DNA from: Phoenix dactylifera
Lineage: Eukaryota; Streptophyta; Magnoliopsida; Arecales; Arecaceae
Assembly: GCF_009389715.1 (NCBI RefSeq)
Contig: NC_052392.1
Location: 34,827,144-34,891,143, forward strand
Length of the DNA: 64,000 nucleotides
Direction: 5' to 3'
Part shown: positions 41,642 through 52,799 of the stretch, piece after piece
Position numbering within the stretch: position 1 is the stretch's first letter
How the letters are laid out: every line of letters begins with the position of its first letter
Notes under the pieces: model-generated
Seen by the model: the letters and a program-made list of their open reading frames with translations, nothing else
What the model was told of the DNA's origin: nothing
Database searches by the model: none
Position numbers and translations under genes: made by a program

Positions 41642-44600
41642 ATGGTAGCAGAAAAGAGAGAGAGACCGCAGGAGAAAGAGATCAAGATACCTGTCTTCTC
41701 TGTTCTAAAGAAGGGCAGCATTCTGAAGCACATCTTCCTCAATGGCCCCGAGCCGGGAATCGGAAAAGACGGCGATGTCCCGAACCAAGAAGAGGAGCCG
41801 ATACTCATCGGCCGGCACCCCGATTGCCACATCGTGCTCGATCACCCCAGCATCAGCCGGTTCCACCTAGAGGTCCGCATAGATCCTGCAAAGCAGAAGC
41901 TCTCTGTGATCGATCGATCTTCCGGTATACAGAAAGAAAAAGAATTCTTCTTTTGGGTTTTTGATCATTTCTGTTGGCGTTTTCTTGATTTTCTCTCTAT
42001 TTTTTCAGTTCATGGGACCTGGGTATCGGGTACCAGGATCCAACACCATGTTCCTGTCGATCTTGTCGATGGGGACATGCTGCGGCTTGGCGCGTCGACA
42101 AGGGTGTACAGATTTCAGTGGGTTCCTCTGAGTCGTGCTTCGGAGATGGAGAAACCCATGGAGCCTTTGCTGGAAGAGAGAGAAGAAACCTATCAGGCAA
42201 GATTTAGGATTCTTTCCCACTTCTTGATCCCTTTTTTTGAGATTGAAGACTGAATTCCAGTAGGATTAATGTTATTTTGATTCTGGATTCCTCTGTAGGG
42301 AAGAAAATATTAGGCAGGAATTAGGAATGGTCCCTTTAGCTTTCCTCTTCTTGTTTCTTTCTTGGATTTTATTTGTTGTAATCCCTTAGGATATATGGTT
42401 CTTATATTTAGATTTTGTTCTGATTTCTTCTATGTAGGAGGAAATTCCAATGACCTTGAATGCTAATTCAGATGATATGTTGTCTTCGAAGCTCCATTCA
42501 GTGTCGGATTCCACAAACCCCTCATCTCTTGATGAGTTCTCTTCTTTACCATTGCAAATGGAAAGCCCAAGCCCAGTGACAAAAGAATTTGATGAGGAGG
42601 AGAGCTTGAGCTTCTCTTTTGTTGCTCCAGTGGTGGAATCTGCAAGTTTTTCATCAGCCACAAATGGAGAAAATGGAAAACTATATGACTTCTCTGCTGT
42701 TGGGGTACCGTCTGAAGGAGAAAAACTAAGCCTACTCGGGTTGGAGAAGCAGGCTATGTCATCAAGCCTCTTGTCTAGAAGAAGCAAATCCATTAGCCTT
42801 CTTCACATTCCCAATGGAAGGTCTAAAGAAAGAACAGGAAGCACGAGCTCTGCTAAGGATATGGAAGAAGAGATCCAGAAAGAGGACATTGAAGAACAGG
42901 GTGAGAGAGAAAGTTCGCTGAGAAAGGTTCTTTTTGCCGATATTGATGAGAAAGAAATAGGAGAGGCATTTGATTCAGAGAAGGAGAATTCATTGCCAAA
43001 AATATCAGCTGATCAGAAGTCAAAGAAGATCCGGAAGCTGCAGAATTCACCTCCCAATGTCGTCATTCATTTGAATACTCAAGAAGAAGTGTTCAATTCG
43101 GATAAAGAGAATTGGACGCCCGAAGTTTTCAAAGAGTTTGAATTGAAGAGGTTCGTCTCTGCGAGTTCTGTGGAGAACAAAGAACAAGATACATGTGCTT
43201 TAGATGAAGAGTATATGACTGTTGGAAACTCTTTCGATCAGAAGAAAGAGCACACAAGCTTTGAGGGCTCACCTTCAGTTGCCATCTCAGCCTTGAATCT
43301 GGAGGAAGACATGTTTCAATCTGCTAGAGAAATGAGGGCACCTGAATCTTCTAAAGTGCAGAGAAGAAAAGAACAAAGTTTTGAGAATCGTGTGGAAAAT
43401 GAGACAGAAGATACATCAGCTTCGGACAAGGATAATGTGAGACCTCAGCTTTCATTTGATCGAGTGCTTAGGAAGAACCAGAGAGACCTGCTGGGATCTT
43501 CTTCAATTGACATCTCATCCTTGAATATGGAGGAAAACCAGTTTCAGTATGATAGAGTGAATTGGACCCCAGAAGTTTCAGGAGATTTGAAACTAGAGGA
43601 ACCGGACTCAGAGAATCATGCAAGAAACAAAAGAGATGGAGACACACTTGCTTTAGATAAAGAAAATTCGACTGCAGAATTCTATTCTGATCAGAAGTCT
43701 AAGAGCAACCAAGATAAGCAACAACCATTTACCGCAGCTTCAAATGCTGAAGTAGTGTTTCATTCAGATAAAGAGAATCAGACACCTGAAGTTCCCAGAG
43801 CGCAAAAAACTAAGAAGCCTATCTTTGAGAATTGTGAGACAAAGGCAGGAGGAGAGAACTTATTTCTATCAGACAAGGAGAATCTGACCCCTGATGTTTC
43901 AAGTGCTCAAAGATTCATAAAACCCATCTCTGAAAGCCTCGTTAAAGTTGAAAGAGAAATTATGAGGAAAAGAGTGGAAAGGGTCCCATTGCAGCTTATC
44001 TTCGATAAGAACTGTCTCACTAATGGCCAAAGGATGGTAGAGAAATGCAGCAACACTTCTGTCAACTCAATTTCAGCAAATCATCATCCTGTCAACAATA
44101 CTGAGAGGATGGAAAATAAAAGCAATGGTACTCTGGTAAGTAGTAGCATAACGGTCCTTTTAATTTTGTATAGCATACCTAGGCTTTTCTATCGGGCACT
44201 CAAACTTGACTTTTAATGCGCTGCAGAGCCAACTGATGGGCCAAATACTTAGTAAGGTGGAAGAAAAAAAGAAATGGAACATGGTGGTTGATACAAGTTG
44301 CTTCCTTAATGAAGAGTTAAATAGATCGCTGCGGCTATTAGAAGGCCTTAAAGGGACTCACCTCATCATACCAATGATGGGTAATGTGGATTGGACCATT
44401 CTACCTTGGCTACATATACCTTCTCTATTCAGCATTTTCTTACAATTTTTTCCTCTTTCATCTTTTTCAGTAATAAGGGAACTGGACTGTATGAAACGCC
44501 ATGAACGCTGGTTTCGAAAGGAAACAAAAGCTTCTTCAGCATTAAAATGGATAGCGGAGTGCATGCTTAAGTCAAGTTGGTGGATTCATATCCAGAGATC

Positions 44601-45187
44601 ATCAGAAATGACACCAGTGGCATCAACATGCCCTCCTTCTCCTCATTCACTATTAGGCGAAGGAAATAATGATTTTGGGGCTGTTCCCTCAGGTTTGATG
44701 GCATTCTCCACCTGTGGAAGTCTGATTGAGATTGTCTCCCCAACAGCAGAAGATCACATGCTTGACACTGCCCTCCGTTTCAAGAGAATAAAAAGTGATG
44801 GACAACTTGTCCTTCTTTCAAACAACATCACCTTAAAAATTAAAGCCATGGCAGAGGTATTAATAGCTTTGTGTGAGCTCTTTCTTATTTACACCATAAA
44901 AGCCATTATGATTAGGACTAAAACTGGATCTGTTGTGGTTCCAGGGACTGCTATGCGAGACACCAAAGGAATTCCGTGATAGTCTTGTCAACCCACATTC
45001 AAAGAGGTTTTTGTGGAAGGAAAGCAGTCCAAGAGGATCCACTTGGTCTAGATCAGATCAGATGGCCCACACTGAGAATTATTACCACCAAATGCCAAAC
45101 ATAAGAAAGGCAGCTGATGGTGCAACAGGATTGAAGCTTATACTGCTCCACGATTCTCATTATGCACAGACCAACTTGGTCAAGTAA
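41642..45187 (+). CDS. PS1: PARALLEL SPINDLE 1-type protein (FHA + PIN domains)
   Basis: Six exons, 41642-41924, 42009-42196, 42438-44135, 44227-44380, 44471-44856 and 44945-45187, join in frame into 983 residues. Residues about 50-130 form an FHA phosphopeptide-binding domain (LIGRHPDCHIVLDHPSISRF, then HGTWVSGTRI). Exon 3 is a long acidic linker with degenerate repeats carrying five KEN motifs at about residues 339, 380, 565, 602 and 637. Residues from about 742 form a PIN domain (NMVVDTSCFLN, VIRELDCMKRH, SPTAEDHMLDTALRFK, VLLSNN). In Arabidopsis, PS1 controls spindle orientation in male meiosis II, and its loss yields unreduced pollen. The start ATG lies 106 bp after a TATA box. Intron 2 needs a GC donor (CAG/gcaaga). 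The usual fourth PIN acidic residue appears as Asn (SNN). The domain order makes the identity firm. Confidence 0.93.
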
Positions 45188-45627
45188 AATATAAAGGTGC
45201 TCCTGTCTACCCAAACCACCATTTTCTTTCAAGAACATGCCTTAGATTTGAGTGAGTTCTTCTGGTTCCAGATTGAGAATATACTTTTTAAGTGTACATG
45301 GTATTCATAATAGCTTCAGCTTTTCAGATGAGTTTTATATCACTTTTGAGCAGAAATAAGTTCATATTAATAATCTTTAATCTCTAGCATTGTATATTGA
45401 CCCGGTTATGTCATCAGTAAGCATGATCTGTGATGTTAAAGATATTTCAGAGTAGACCCATTGCTGTGGTTTCTTTTTCTCATTGAAAAGGAAAAAAATG
45501 AAAAAAGTTTCACTCCATTTTCCCCTGATTATCAGGGTCTGTAATGACATATCACTCAGTTTCTGCAGCTCTGTCCGTGATATCCCTAGAAAATTACATT
45601 TTCCTGCATGTCTATTCATAGTGGTCC

Positions 45628-48600
45628 TAGAGAGGTGAGAAGCTGGGCCGGGCCGCCCATGGCCCGGCATGAAGCGGGCCGTGCCAGGCACTGCCCGCTT
45701 GCTACAATAACGGGCCGTGCTAGGCACGGCTCATAAAAAAGGGCCGGGCTGGGTTAAGGATTTCTGGCCCACACGCCGAGCCCGGCACGGCCCATAAGGG
45801 TCTGGGCTGGCACGATTCGTGGGCCAAGCACGGCACGGCCCGCGGGCCAGCCCGGAATGGCCCATAAGAGCCTGAACCGGGCCCGGCACGGCTCGTCCCT
45901 CTTAAAATAAATGGAAATAAAATTTTTTATTTAATTTTTTTAATAAATTAATAAATGTTGGGAACTAATGATTTATTAATATAAAGCCACCTTAATGGTG
46001 GGGGGTTTGGCATAAACCCCTACCAGTTTATTAATTTAAATCAAAATGGTACATGAAGGGAGGTTTGGTCTGACCTCCAGAATACAATAAGAAAGGAGAA
46101 AAAATAGAGATGACTCACTTTAACAATTAAAAAAATAAAAATGTACAATTATAAAAAATTAAGAAATAAAAATAAATGATCAAAATCTTACTAATCATCA
46201 ATATTCACTATTCACTTTAACAATTAAAAAAATAAAAATGTACAATTATAAAAAATTAAAAAATAAAAATAAATGATCAAAATCTTACTAATCATCAGTA
46301 TTCACTATTCAGTAGTGTTTGTATCATCATCATCAGAGGATGTTGTATCATGTCCACCTTTATTTTGAAGTCTCGCCTCAGCATCCAACCAATCTTTGAA
46401 GTAAAGAAGCATCCAACCGTTTCGTCAGTCATCCTACTTCTCTTTTCGTCAAGAACACGCCGACCTGCACTAAAAGCGGATTCCGATGCTACTGTGGACA
46501 TCGGCACAGCTAAAATATCGCATGCAATTGCAGACATTACAGGATATTGATTTTTAACACTCTTCCACCAAGATAATACATCTAGACTCTCTATTTGATT
46601 TTCATCATATGCAAACTGAAGATCATTTCGTAAATAAAATTCTAGTTCACTACTTAAAGATGAAGAAGATGAAGATGAACTTGAAGCATGTGTGTGTTTT
46701 CTCTGTGCAATGAACGAAAAATAGATGACGAACGAGAACTACTAGAAGAAGAAATAGAGCTTTGTACGGAGAATCTAGATCCACGAATTTTTTCATCATA
46801 TATAGCATAAATATCATAAAGAAGTTGTGTTACCTCAACTTTAGCAGGTTTAGGATCTTGAATCATATTTTCACAATATGCATCAAGAAAATTAGTACGC
46901 CATTCAATTTAACTCTTGGATCAAATACAGCAGCTAAGTTATGCATAGGACATACCTTGTCCCAATACTCATTCCATTTAGATTCCATTTGTTCAATAAT
47001 AGGCATTAAAACATCAATATATCTATGTTCTGCAAATTTTTGACTAATCATATATGCTTGTTGTAAAAATGAACATGAAGTTGGATAATAAATACCAGAA
47101 AGAACATTAGTAGCATTATAAAAACTAACCAAAAAATCCTACAAAATTTTTTCTTTATTCCAATCAATTTCAGTCAATGTAAAGCCTAATCCACGATCAT
47201 TAATATATGCACTTAAGAAGTTTTTATATGGATATGCATCATGTATCATGCTATATGTTGAGTTCCAACGAGTAATTACATTAAGTTTAAATTTTTTAAA
47301 ACGTTTACCATGATTTATATATAGTTCCTTAAATTCTTGAAGTCTTGATCTTGAAGCATGAATAAAAGAAACTGCATTTCTAATTTTTGAAATGACATCT
47401 TGAATCATGCCCATGCCAGCTTGAACAGAAAGATTTAAGATATGACATGCACATGTAATATGCAATAAATTTTCATTTAACATGGGATGCAATGAGTCTT
47501 TTAATAATGTAACAGTAGAATTATTATTAGATGTATTATCAAAAGTAATAGACATAATTTATCATTAGTATTATATGAACATGCAGTTTGATAAATGACA
47601 TTTCAAATTTGTTACCCAGAATGTGAAAGATCAAAAGCACGAAAAGCAAGAATACGTTTATTTAATTGCCAATCATTATCAATATAATGAGCAGTAATAG
47701 CAATAAAACAATTACTACTTACAGATGCTAACCAAATATCAGAAGTTAATGAAACTTTTATATTTAAAGTAGAGAGTGTTTCAATTAAACTTTGTCTCAT
47801 TGCTAAAAAGTTAGTCATAGCTACTCTTCTAAATGTACGCCTACTAGTTCTTTTTTAAGCAGGTTGTAGGTTTAATTGGACATATTCTTCAAAATTAAAA
47901 GATTCACATAAACTAAAAGATAATTCATCCTTAACTATCCATTTTACAAGTGATTTTCTTTGATTTTCATGATTATATGCAAAATTACCTACAAGTGATC
48001 CTCCTTGTATATTAAGGGTACTTTGAAGACGAGAATCATGCATCCTATGACTCTCTTGATGTCTCTTTAAATGGCATGTTCCCCCACTACTACAACTATA
48101 AAGTTTGGCACATTTTTTACATTTTGCTTTCCAGACTCCATCAACTATAATTCTATCAAATTCATTCCATACAGCACTAGTCCTCTTACGAGAAGAGGTT
48201 TGATCTTCACCTGGTTCACTGGTTCTAGAGGAACTAGGAACATAGGGTTGGGGATTAGTTTCTTCTTTCTCAAAAACAGGAGGAATGCCAAAATGACTTT
48301 CATCATAAGATGACATATCTAAATTGATGAATGCAAAAAATAAAAACTAACCACAAGGAGGAATTGAGTAGAGGACCAAAGGTAGAGCCGAGATTTGTGA
48401 GCTTCCTCTTGTGCTCTCAACAAGAAGTGACTTTTTCTTTCTCTTGTACTTCTAACTTCTCAACAATAACCTCCTCTTGTGTAGCACTTGAACACTTGCT
48501 AAATGCAAACTAAAAATTAAATTGCTAGAAGCCTAGAGCACTTGCTAAATATTGCTAGAAGAGAGAAATAGTAGTAGTAGAGAAGGAGAGAAGAGTTGGT

Positions 48601-48954
48601 TTGGTGTGGTGAGAATGAGGGAAGAAAGGGGTATTTATAGGACTCCAATTTTTTCCCAAAATACCCCTCAAATTAGCCATTTTATGGCTGTTGGGAGGGG
48701 CAAAATGGGTAAAAAGCTACAAATAGCCGTTATGGGCCACCCATAACGGCTATTTTTTTTTTGGACAGACGGGCCATGCCTCGTGCCTGGCACGACCCGT
48801 GCCGGGCCCGACATGGCCCGCCACCCCACGGGCTTAGGACCGTGCCGGGCTTAGCCTTTAGGTTAAGCGGGCCATGCCAGGAACGGCCCGTTTGGTCTGT
48901 GGCTTGGTGGGCCTGGGCCGAGCCAGGCTCGGCACAGCCCGATGGCCATCTCTA
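45628..48954 (-). mobile_element. hAT transposon, left copy of a giant inverted repeat
   Basis: The element is bounded by TAGAGAGGTGAG and, at the other end, CCATCTCTA. Both ends carry long GC-rich arrays of GGGCCGTGCC-type repeats, probably subterminal transposase-binding repeats. Its minus strand encodes a broken RICESLEEPER-like transposase. In its 3' non-coding part a 101-bp unit is tandemly duplicated (about 46113-46313), which the right copy has only once. The inner flank continues for 132 bp as the same palindrome (48955-49086). Confidence 0.88.
46318..48316 (-). pseudogene. hAT transposase (BED zinc finger), broken
   Basis: Read on the minus strand, the pieces appear in family order. 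First is a BED-type zinc finger (SAVWNEFDRI, then CKKCAKLYSCSS and HLKRHQESH) from 48316 downwards. A central part follows (DIWLASVSSNCFIAITAHYI; CACHILNLSVQAG; VITRWNSTYSM). Last is the C-terminal hAT dimerisation region (ILAVPMSTVASESAFSAGRR) near 46400-46540. Stops and frame changes split it into at least five pieces, several at the same places as in the right copy. It cannot make a full transposase. Confidence 0.9.
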
Positions 48955-49086
48955 TTTAAGCTATCCTTTTTGTCCTTTTCCTTTCTCATGTTACCGAGAA
49001 TATGGTTCTAAGCCTCTAAATTTTCACATTGTAGATATATCAAAGGAAGTGTAATTTTGGTGTTTCCATGACACCAAAATTCTTGC

Positions 49087-49344
49087 TAGAGATGGGCATC
49101 GGGCTGTGCCGGGCCCGGCCCGGCCAAGGTCCACCGGGCCACAGACCAAACGGGTCGTGCCTGGCCCGGCCTATTACTATTGAAAGTGGGCCGTTTAGTA
49201 ACAAGCATTGAAAGTGGGCCGTTTAGTAACATGCATTGAAAGTGGGCCTTTTAATAACAGACCGGGCCAAGCACGGCCCGTTTGGTCTATGGCCCGGTGG
49301 GCCTTGGCCGGGCCGGGCCCGGCACGGCCCGTTGCCCATCTCTA
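49087..49344. mobile_element. Palindromic hAT MITE at the centre of the giant inverted repeat
   Basis: Ends TAGAGATGGGCATCGGGC and, inverted, TAGAGATGGGCAACGGGC are near-perfect inverted repeats, followed on both sides by GC-rich GGGCC-type sequence. The middle holds three tandem copies of a 28-bp unit starting ATTGAAAGTGGGCC (about 49177-49260). The flanks of 126-132 bp on either side are inverted copies of each other, so the MITE is the axis of the 7-kb palindrome. Confidence 0.85.
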
Positions 49345-49469
49345 GCAAGGATTTTGGTGTCATGGAAACACCAAATTTACACTTCCTTTGATATATCTAC
49401 AATGTGTAAATTTAGAGGCTTAGAACCATATTCTCGGTAACATGAGAAAAGAAAAGGACAAAAAGGATA

Positions 49470-52400
49470 GCCCGGCCCGGCCCAGGCCCACCGGGCCACA
49501 GACCAAACGGCACGGTCCTAAGCCCGTGGGGTGGCGGGCCATGCCGGGCCCCGGCATGGGCCGTGCCAGGCACGAGGCACGGCCCGTCTGTCCAAAAAAT
49601 AGTCCTTATGGGTTTTTTTTGCCCATAATGGCTATTTGTGGCTTTTTACCCATTTTGCCCCTCCCAACAGCCATAAAATGGCTAATTTGAGGGGTATTTT
49701 GGAAAAAAAATGGAGTCCTATAAATACCCCTTTTCTCCCTCATTCTCACCACACCAAACCAACTCTTCTCTCCTTCTTTGCTACTACTATTTCTCTCTTC
49801 TAGTAATATTTAGCAAGTGCTCTAGGCTTCTAGCAATTTAATTTTTAGTTTGCATTTAACAAGTGTTCAAGTGCTACACAAGAGGAGGTTCTTGTTGAGA
49901 AGTTAGAAGTACAAGAAAAAGAGAAGATCACTCCTTGTTGAGAGCACAAGAGAAAGCTCACAAATCTCGGCTCTACCTCTGGTCCTCTACTCAATTCCTC
50001 CTTGTGGTTAGTTTTTATTTTTTGCATTCATCAATTTAGATATGTCATCTTATGATGAAAGTCATTTTGGCATTCCTCCTGCTTCTGAGAGAGAAGAAAC
50101 TAATCCCCAACCCCATGTTCCTAGTTCCTCTAGAACCAGTGAACCGGGTGAAGATCAAACCTCTTTTCGTAAGAGGACTAGTACTGTATGGAATGAATTT
50201 GATAGAATTATGGTTAATGGAGTCCGTAAAGCAAAATGTAAAAAATATGCCAAACTTTATAGTTGTAGTAGTGGGGGAACAGGACATTTAAAAAGACATC
50301 AAGAAAGTCATAGAATGCATGATTCTCGTCTTCGAAATACCCTTAATATACAAGGAGGATCACTTGTAGGTAATTTTGCATATAATCATGAAAATCAAAG
50401 AAAATCACTTGTAAAATGGATAGTTAAGGATGAATTACCTTTTAGTTTATGTGAATCTTTTAATTTTGAAGAATATGTTCAATTAAACCTACAACCTGCT
50501 TAAAAAAGAGCTACTAGGCGTACATTTAGAAGAGTAGCTATGACTAACTTTTTAGTAATGAGATAAAGTTTAATTGAAACACTCTCTACTTTAAATGTAA
50601 AAGTTTCATTAACTTCTGATATTTGGTCAGCATCTGTAGGTAGTAATTGTTTTATTGCTATTACTGCTCATTATATTGATAATGATTGGCAATTAAATAA
50701 ACGTATTCTTGCTTTTCGTGCTTTTGATCTTTCACATTCTGGGTAACAAATTTGAAATGTCATTTATCAAACTGCATGTTTATATAATACTAATGATAAA
50801 TTATGTCTATTACTTTTGATAATACATCTAATAATAATTCTGCTGTTATATTATTAAAAGACTCATTGCATCCCATGTTAAATGGAAATTTATTGCATAT
50901 TAGATGCGCATGTCATATCTTAAATCTTTCTGTTCAAGCTGGCATGGGCATGATTCAAGATGTCATTTCAAAAATTAGAAATGCAGTTTCTTTTATTCAT
51001 GCTTCAAGATCAAGACTTCAAGAATTTAAGAAACTATGTATAAATCATGGTAAACGTTTTAAAAAATTTAAACTTGATGTAATTACTCGTTGGAACTCAA
51101 CATATAGCATGATACATGATGCATATCCATATAAAAACTTATTAAGTACATATATTAATGATCGTGGATTAGGCTTTACATTGACTGAAATTGATTGGAA
51201 TAAAGGAAAAATTTTGGAAGATTTTTTGGTTAGTTTTTATAATGTTACTAATGTTCTTTCTGGTATTTATTATCCAACTTAATGTTCATTTTTACAACAA
51301 GCATATATGATTAGTCAAAAATTTGCAGAACATAAATATGTTGATGTTTTAATGCCTATTATTGAACAAATGGAATCTAAATGGAATGAGTATTGGGACA
51401 AGGTATGTCCTATGCATAACTTAGCTGCTGTATTTGATCCAAGAGTTAAATTGAATGGCGTACTAATTTTCTGGATGCATATTGTGAAAATATGATTCAA
51501 GATCCTGAACTTGCTAAAATAGAGGTAACACAACTTCTTTATGATATTTATGCTATATATGATGAAAAAATTTGTGGATCTAGATTCTCCGTACAAAGCT
51601 CTATTTCTTCTTCTAGTAGTTCTCGTTCGTCATCTATTTTTCGTTCATTGCACAGAGAATACACACACATGCTTCAAGTTCATCTTCATCTTCTTCATCT
51701 TTAAGTAGTGAACTAGAATTTTATTTACGAAATGATCTTCAGTCTGCATATGATGAAAATCAAATAGAGAGTCTAGATGTATTATCTTGGTGGAAGAGTG
51801 TTAAAAATCAATATCCTATAATGTCTGCAATTGCATGCGATATTTTAGCTGTGCCGATGTCCACAGTAGCATCGGAATCCGCTTTTAGTGCAGGTCGGCG
51901 TGTTCTTAACGAAAAGAGAAGTAGGATGACTGGCGAAATGGTTGAGATGCTTCTTTGCTTCAAAGATTGGTTAGATGCTGAGGCGAGACTTCAAGATAAA
52001 GGTGGACATGATACAATATCCTCTGATGATGATGATACAAACACTACTGAATAGTGAATACTGATGATTAGTAAGATTTGATCATTTATTTTTATTTTTT
52101 AATTTTTTATAATTGTACATTTTTATTTTTTTAATTGTTAAAGTGAGTCATCTCTATTTTTTCTCCTTTCTTATTGTATTCTGAAGGTCAGACCAAACCT
52201 CCCTTCATGTACCATTTTGATTTAAATTAATAAACTGGTAGGGGTCTATGCCAAACCTCCCACCATTATTAATAAATCCTTAGTTCCCAACATTTATTAA
52301 TTTATTAAAAAAATTATAAATAAAAAATTTTATTCTCATTTACTTTAAGGGGGATGAGCCGTGCCTGGCCCGGCCCAGACCCTTGTGGGCCGTGCCGAGC

Positions 52401-52627
52401 CTGGTTCAGGCCCTTATGGGCTATTCCGGGCTAGCCCGCGGGCTGTGTCGTGCTTGGCCCACGAATCGTGCCAGCCCAGGCCCTTATGGGCCGTGCTGGG
52501 CTCAGCCCGTGGGCCAGAAATCCTTAACCCAGCCCGGCCCCCTTTTATAAGCCGTGCCTAGCACGGCCCGTTACTATAGCAAGCGGGCCGTGCCTGGCCA
52601 TGGGCGCTCGGCCCATGCCCACCTCTA
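49470..52627 (+). mobile_element. hAT transposon, right copy of a giant inverted repeat
   Basis: This is the mirror image of the left copy, with GC-rich terminal arrays and an outer end CCCACCTCTA at 52627. Its inner terminus lacks about 35 bp that the left copy has. Over about 225 bp at the transposase start I count about 13 differences from the left copy, roughly 94-95 percent identity. The octamer AGCCTAAA outside its right end resembles the complement of TTTAAGCT found inside the left copy. Confidence 0.88.
50042..52054 (+). pseudogene. hAT transposase (BED zinc finger), broken
   Basis: The pieces in order are a BED-finger region (50042-50503), a central part near 50560-50745 and 50803-51282 (CACHILNLSVQAG, VITRWNSTYSM), a segment with EQMESKWNEYWDKVCPMHNL (51307-51495), and the hAT dimerisation region (51821-52054) ending in CFKDWLDAEARL. 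One BED cysteine seen in the left copy (KKCAK) is Tyr here (KKYAK). Stops after the BED piece and after the central piece are shared with the left copy. Confidence 0.9.
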
Positions 52628-52799
52628 AGCCTAAAAAGAAAGTAAACTATATAATAAGCTTTGGTTCATTCATTGTAAGGTGCAAAAGATTCTGACTGTT
52701 GTTGGTCGAGCTTGCTTAATAGTAAGCTGAAACAACTTATTTAGCTCAAGAGCTATAGGACAGTCAGCATTCCTTCTTCATGCGTAATTGTCCCACCAT

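Noticed and set aside
45640-49560. GC-rich GGGCCGTGCC arrays considered as a CpG-island promoter or satellite
   Set aside because: They coincide with both ends of the hAT copies and the MITE, so they are transposon subterminal repeats.
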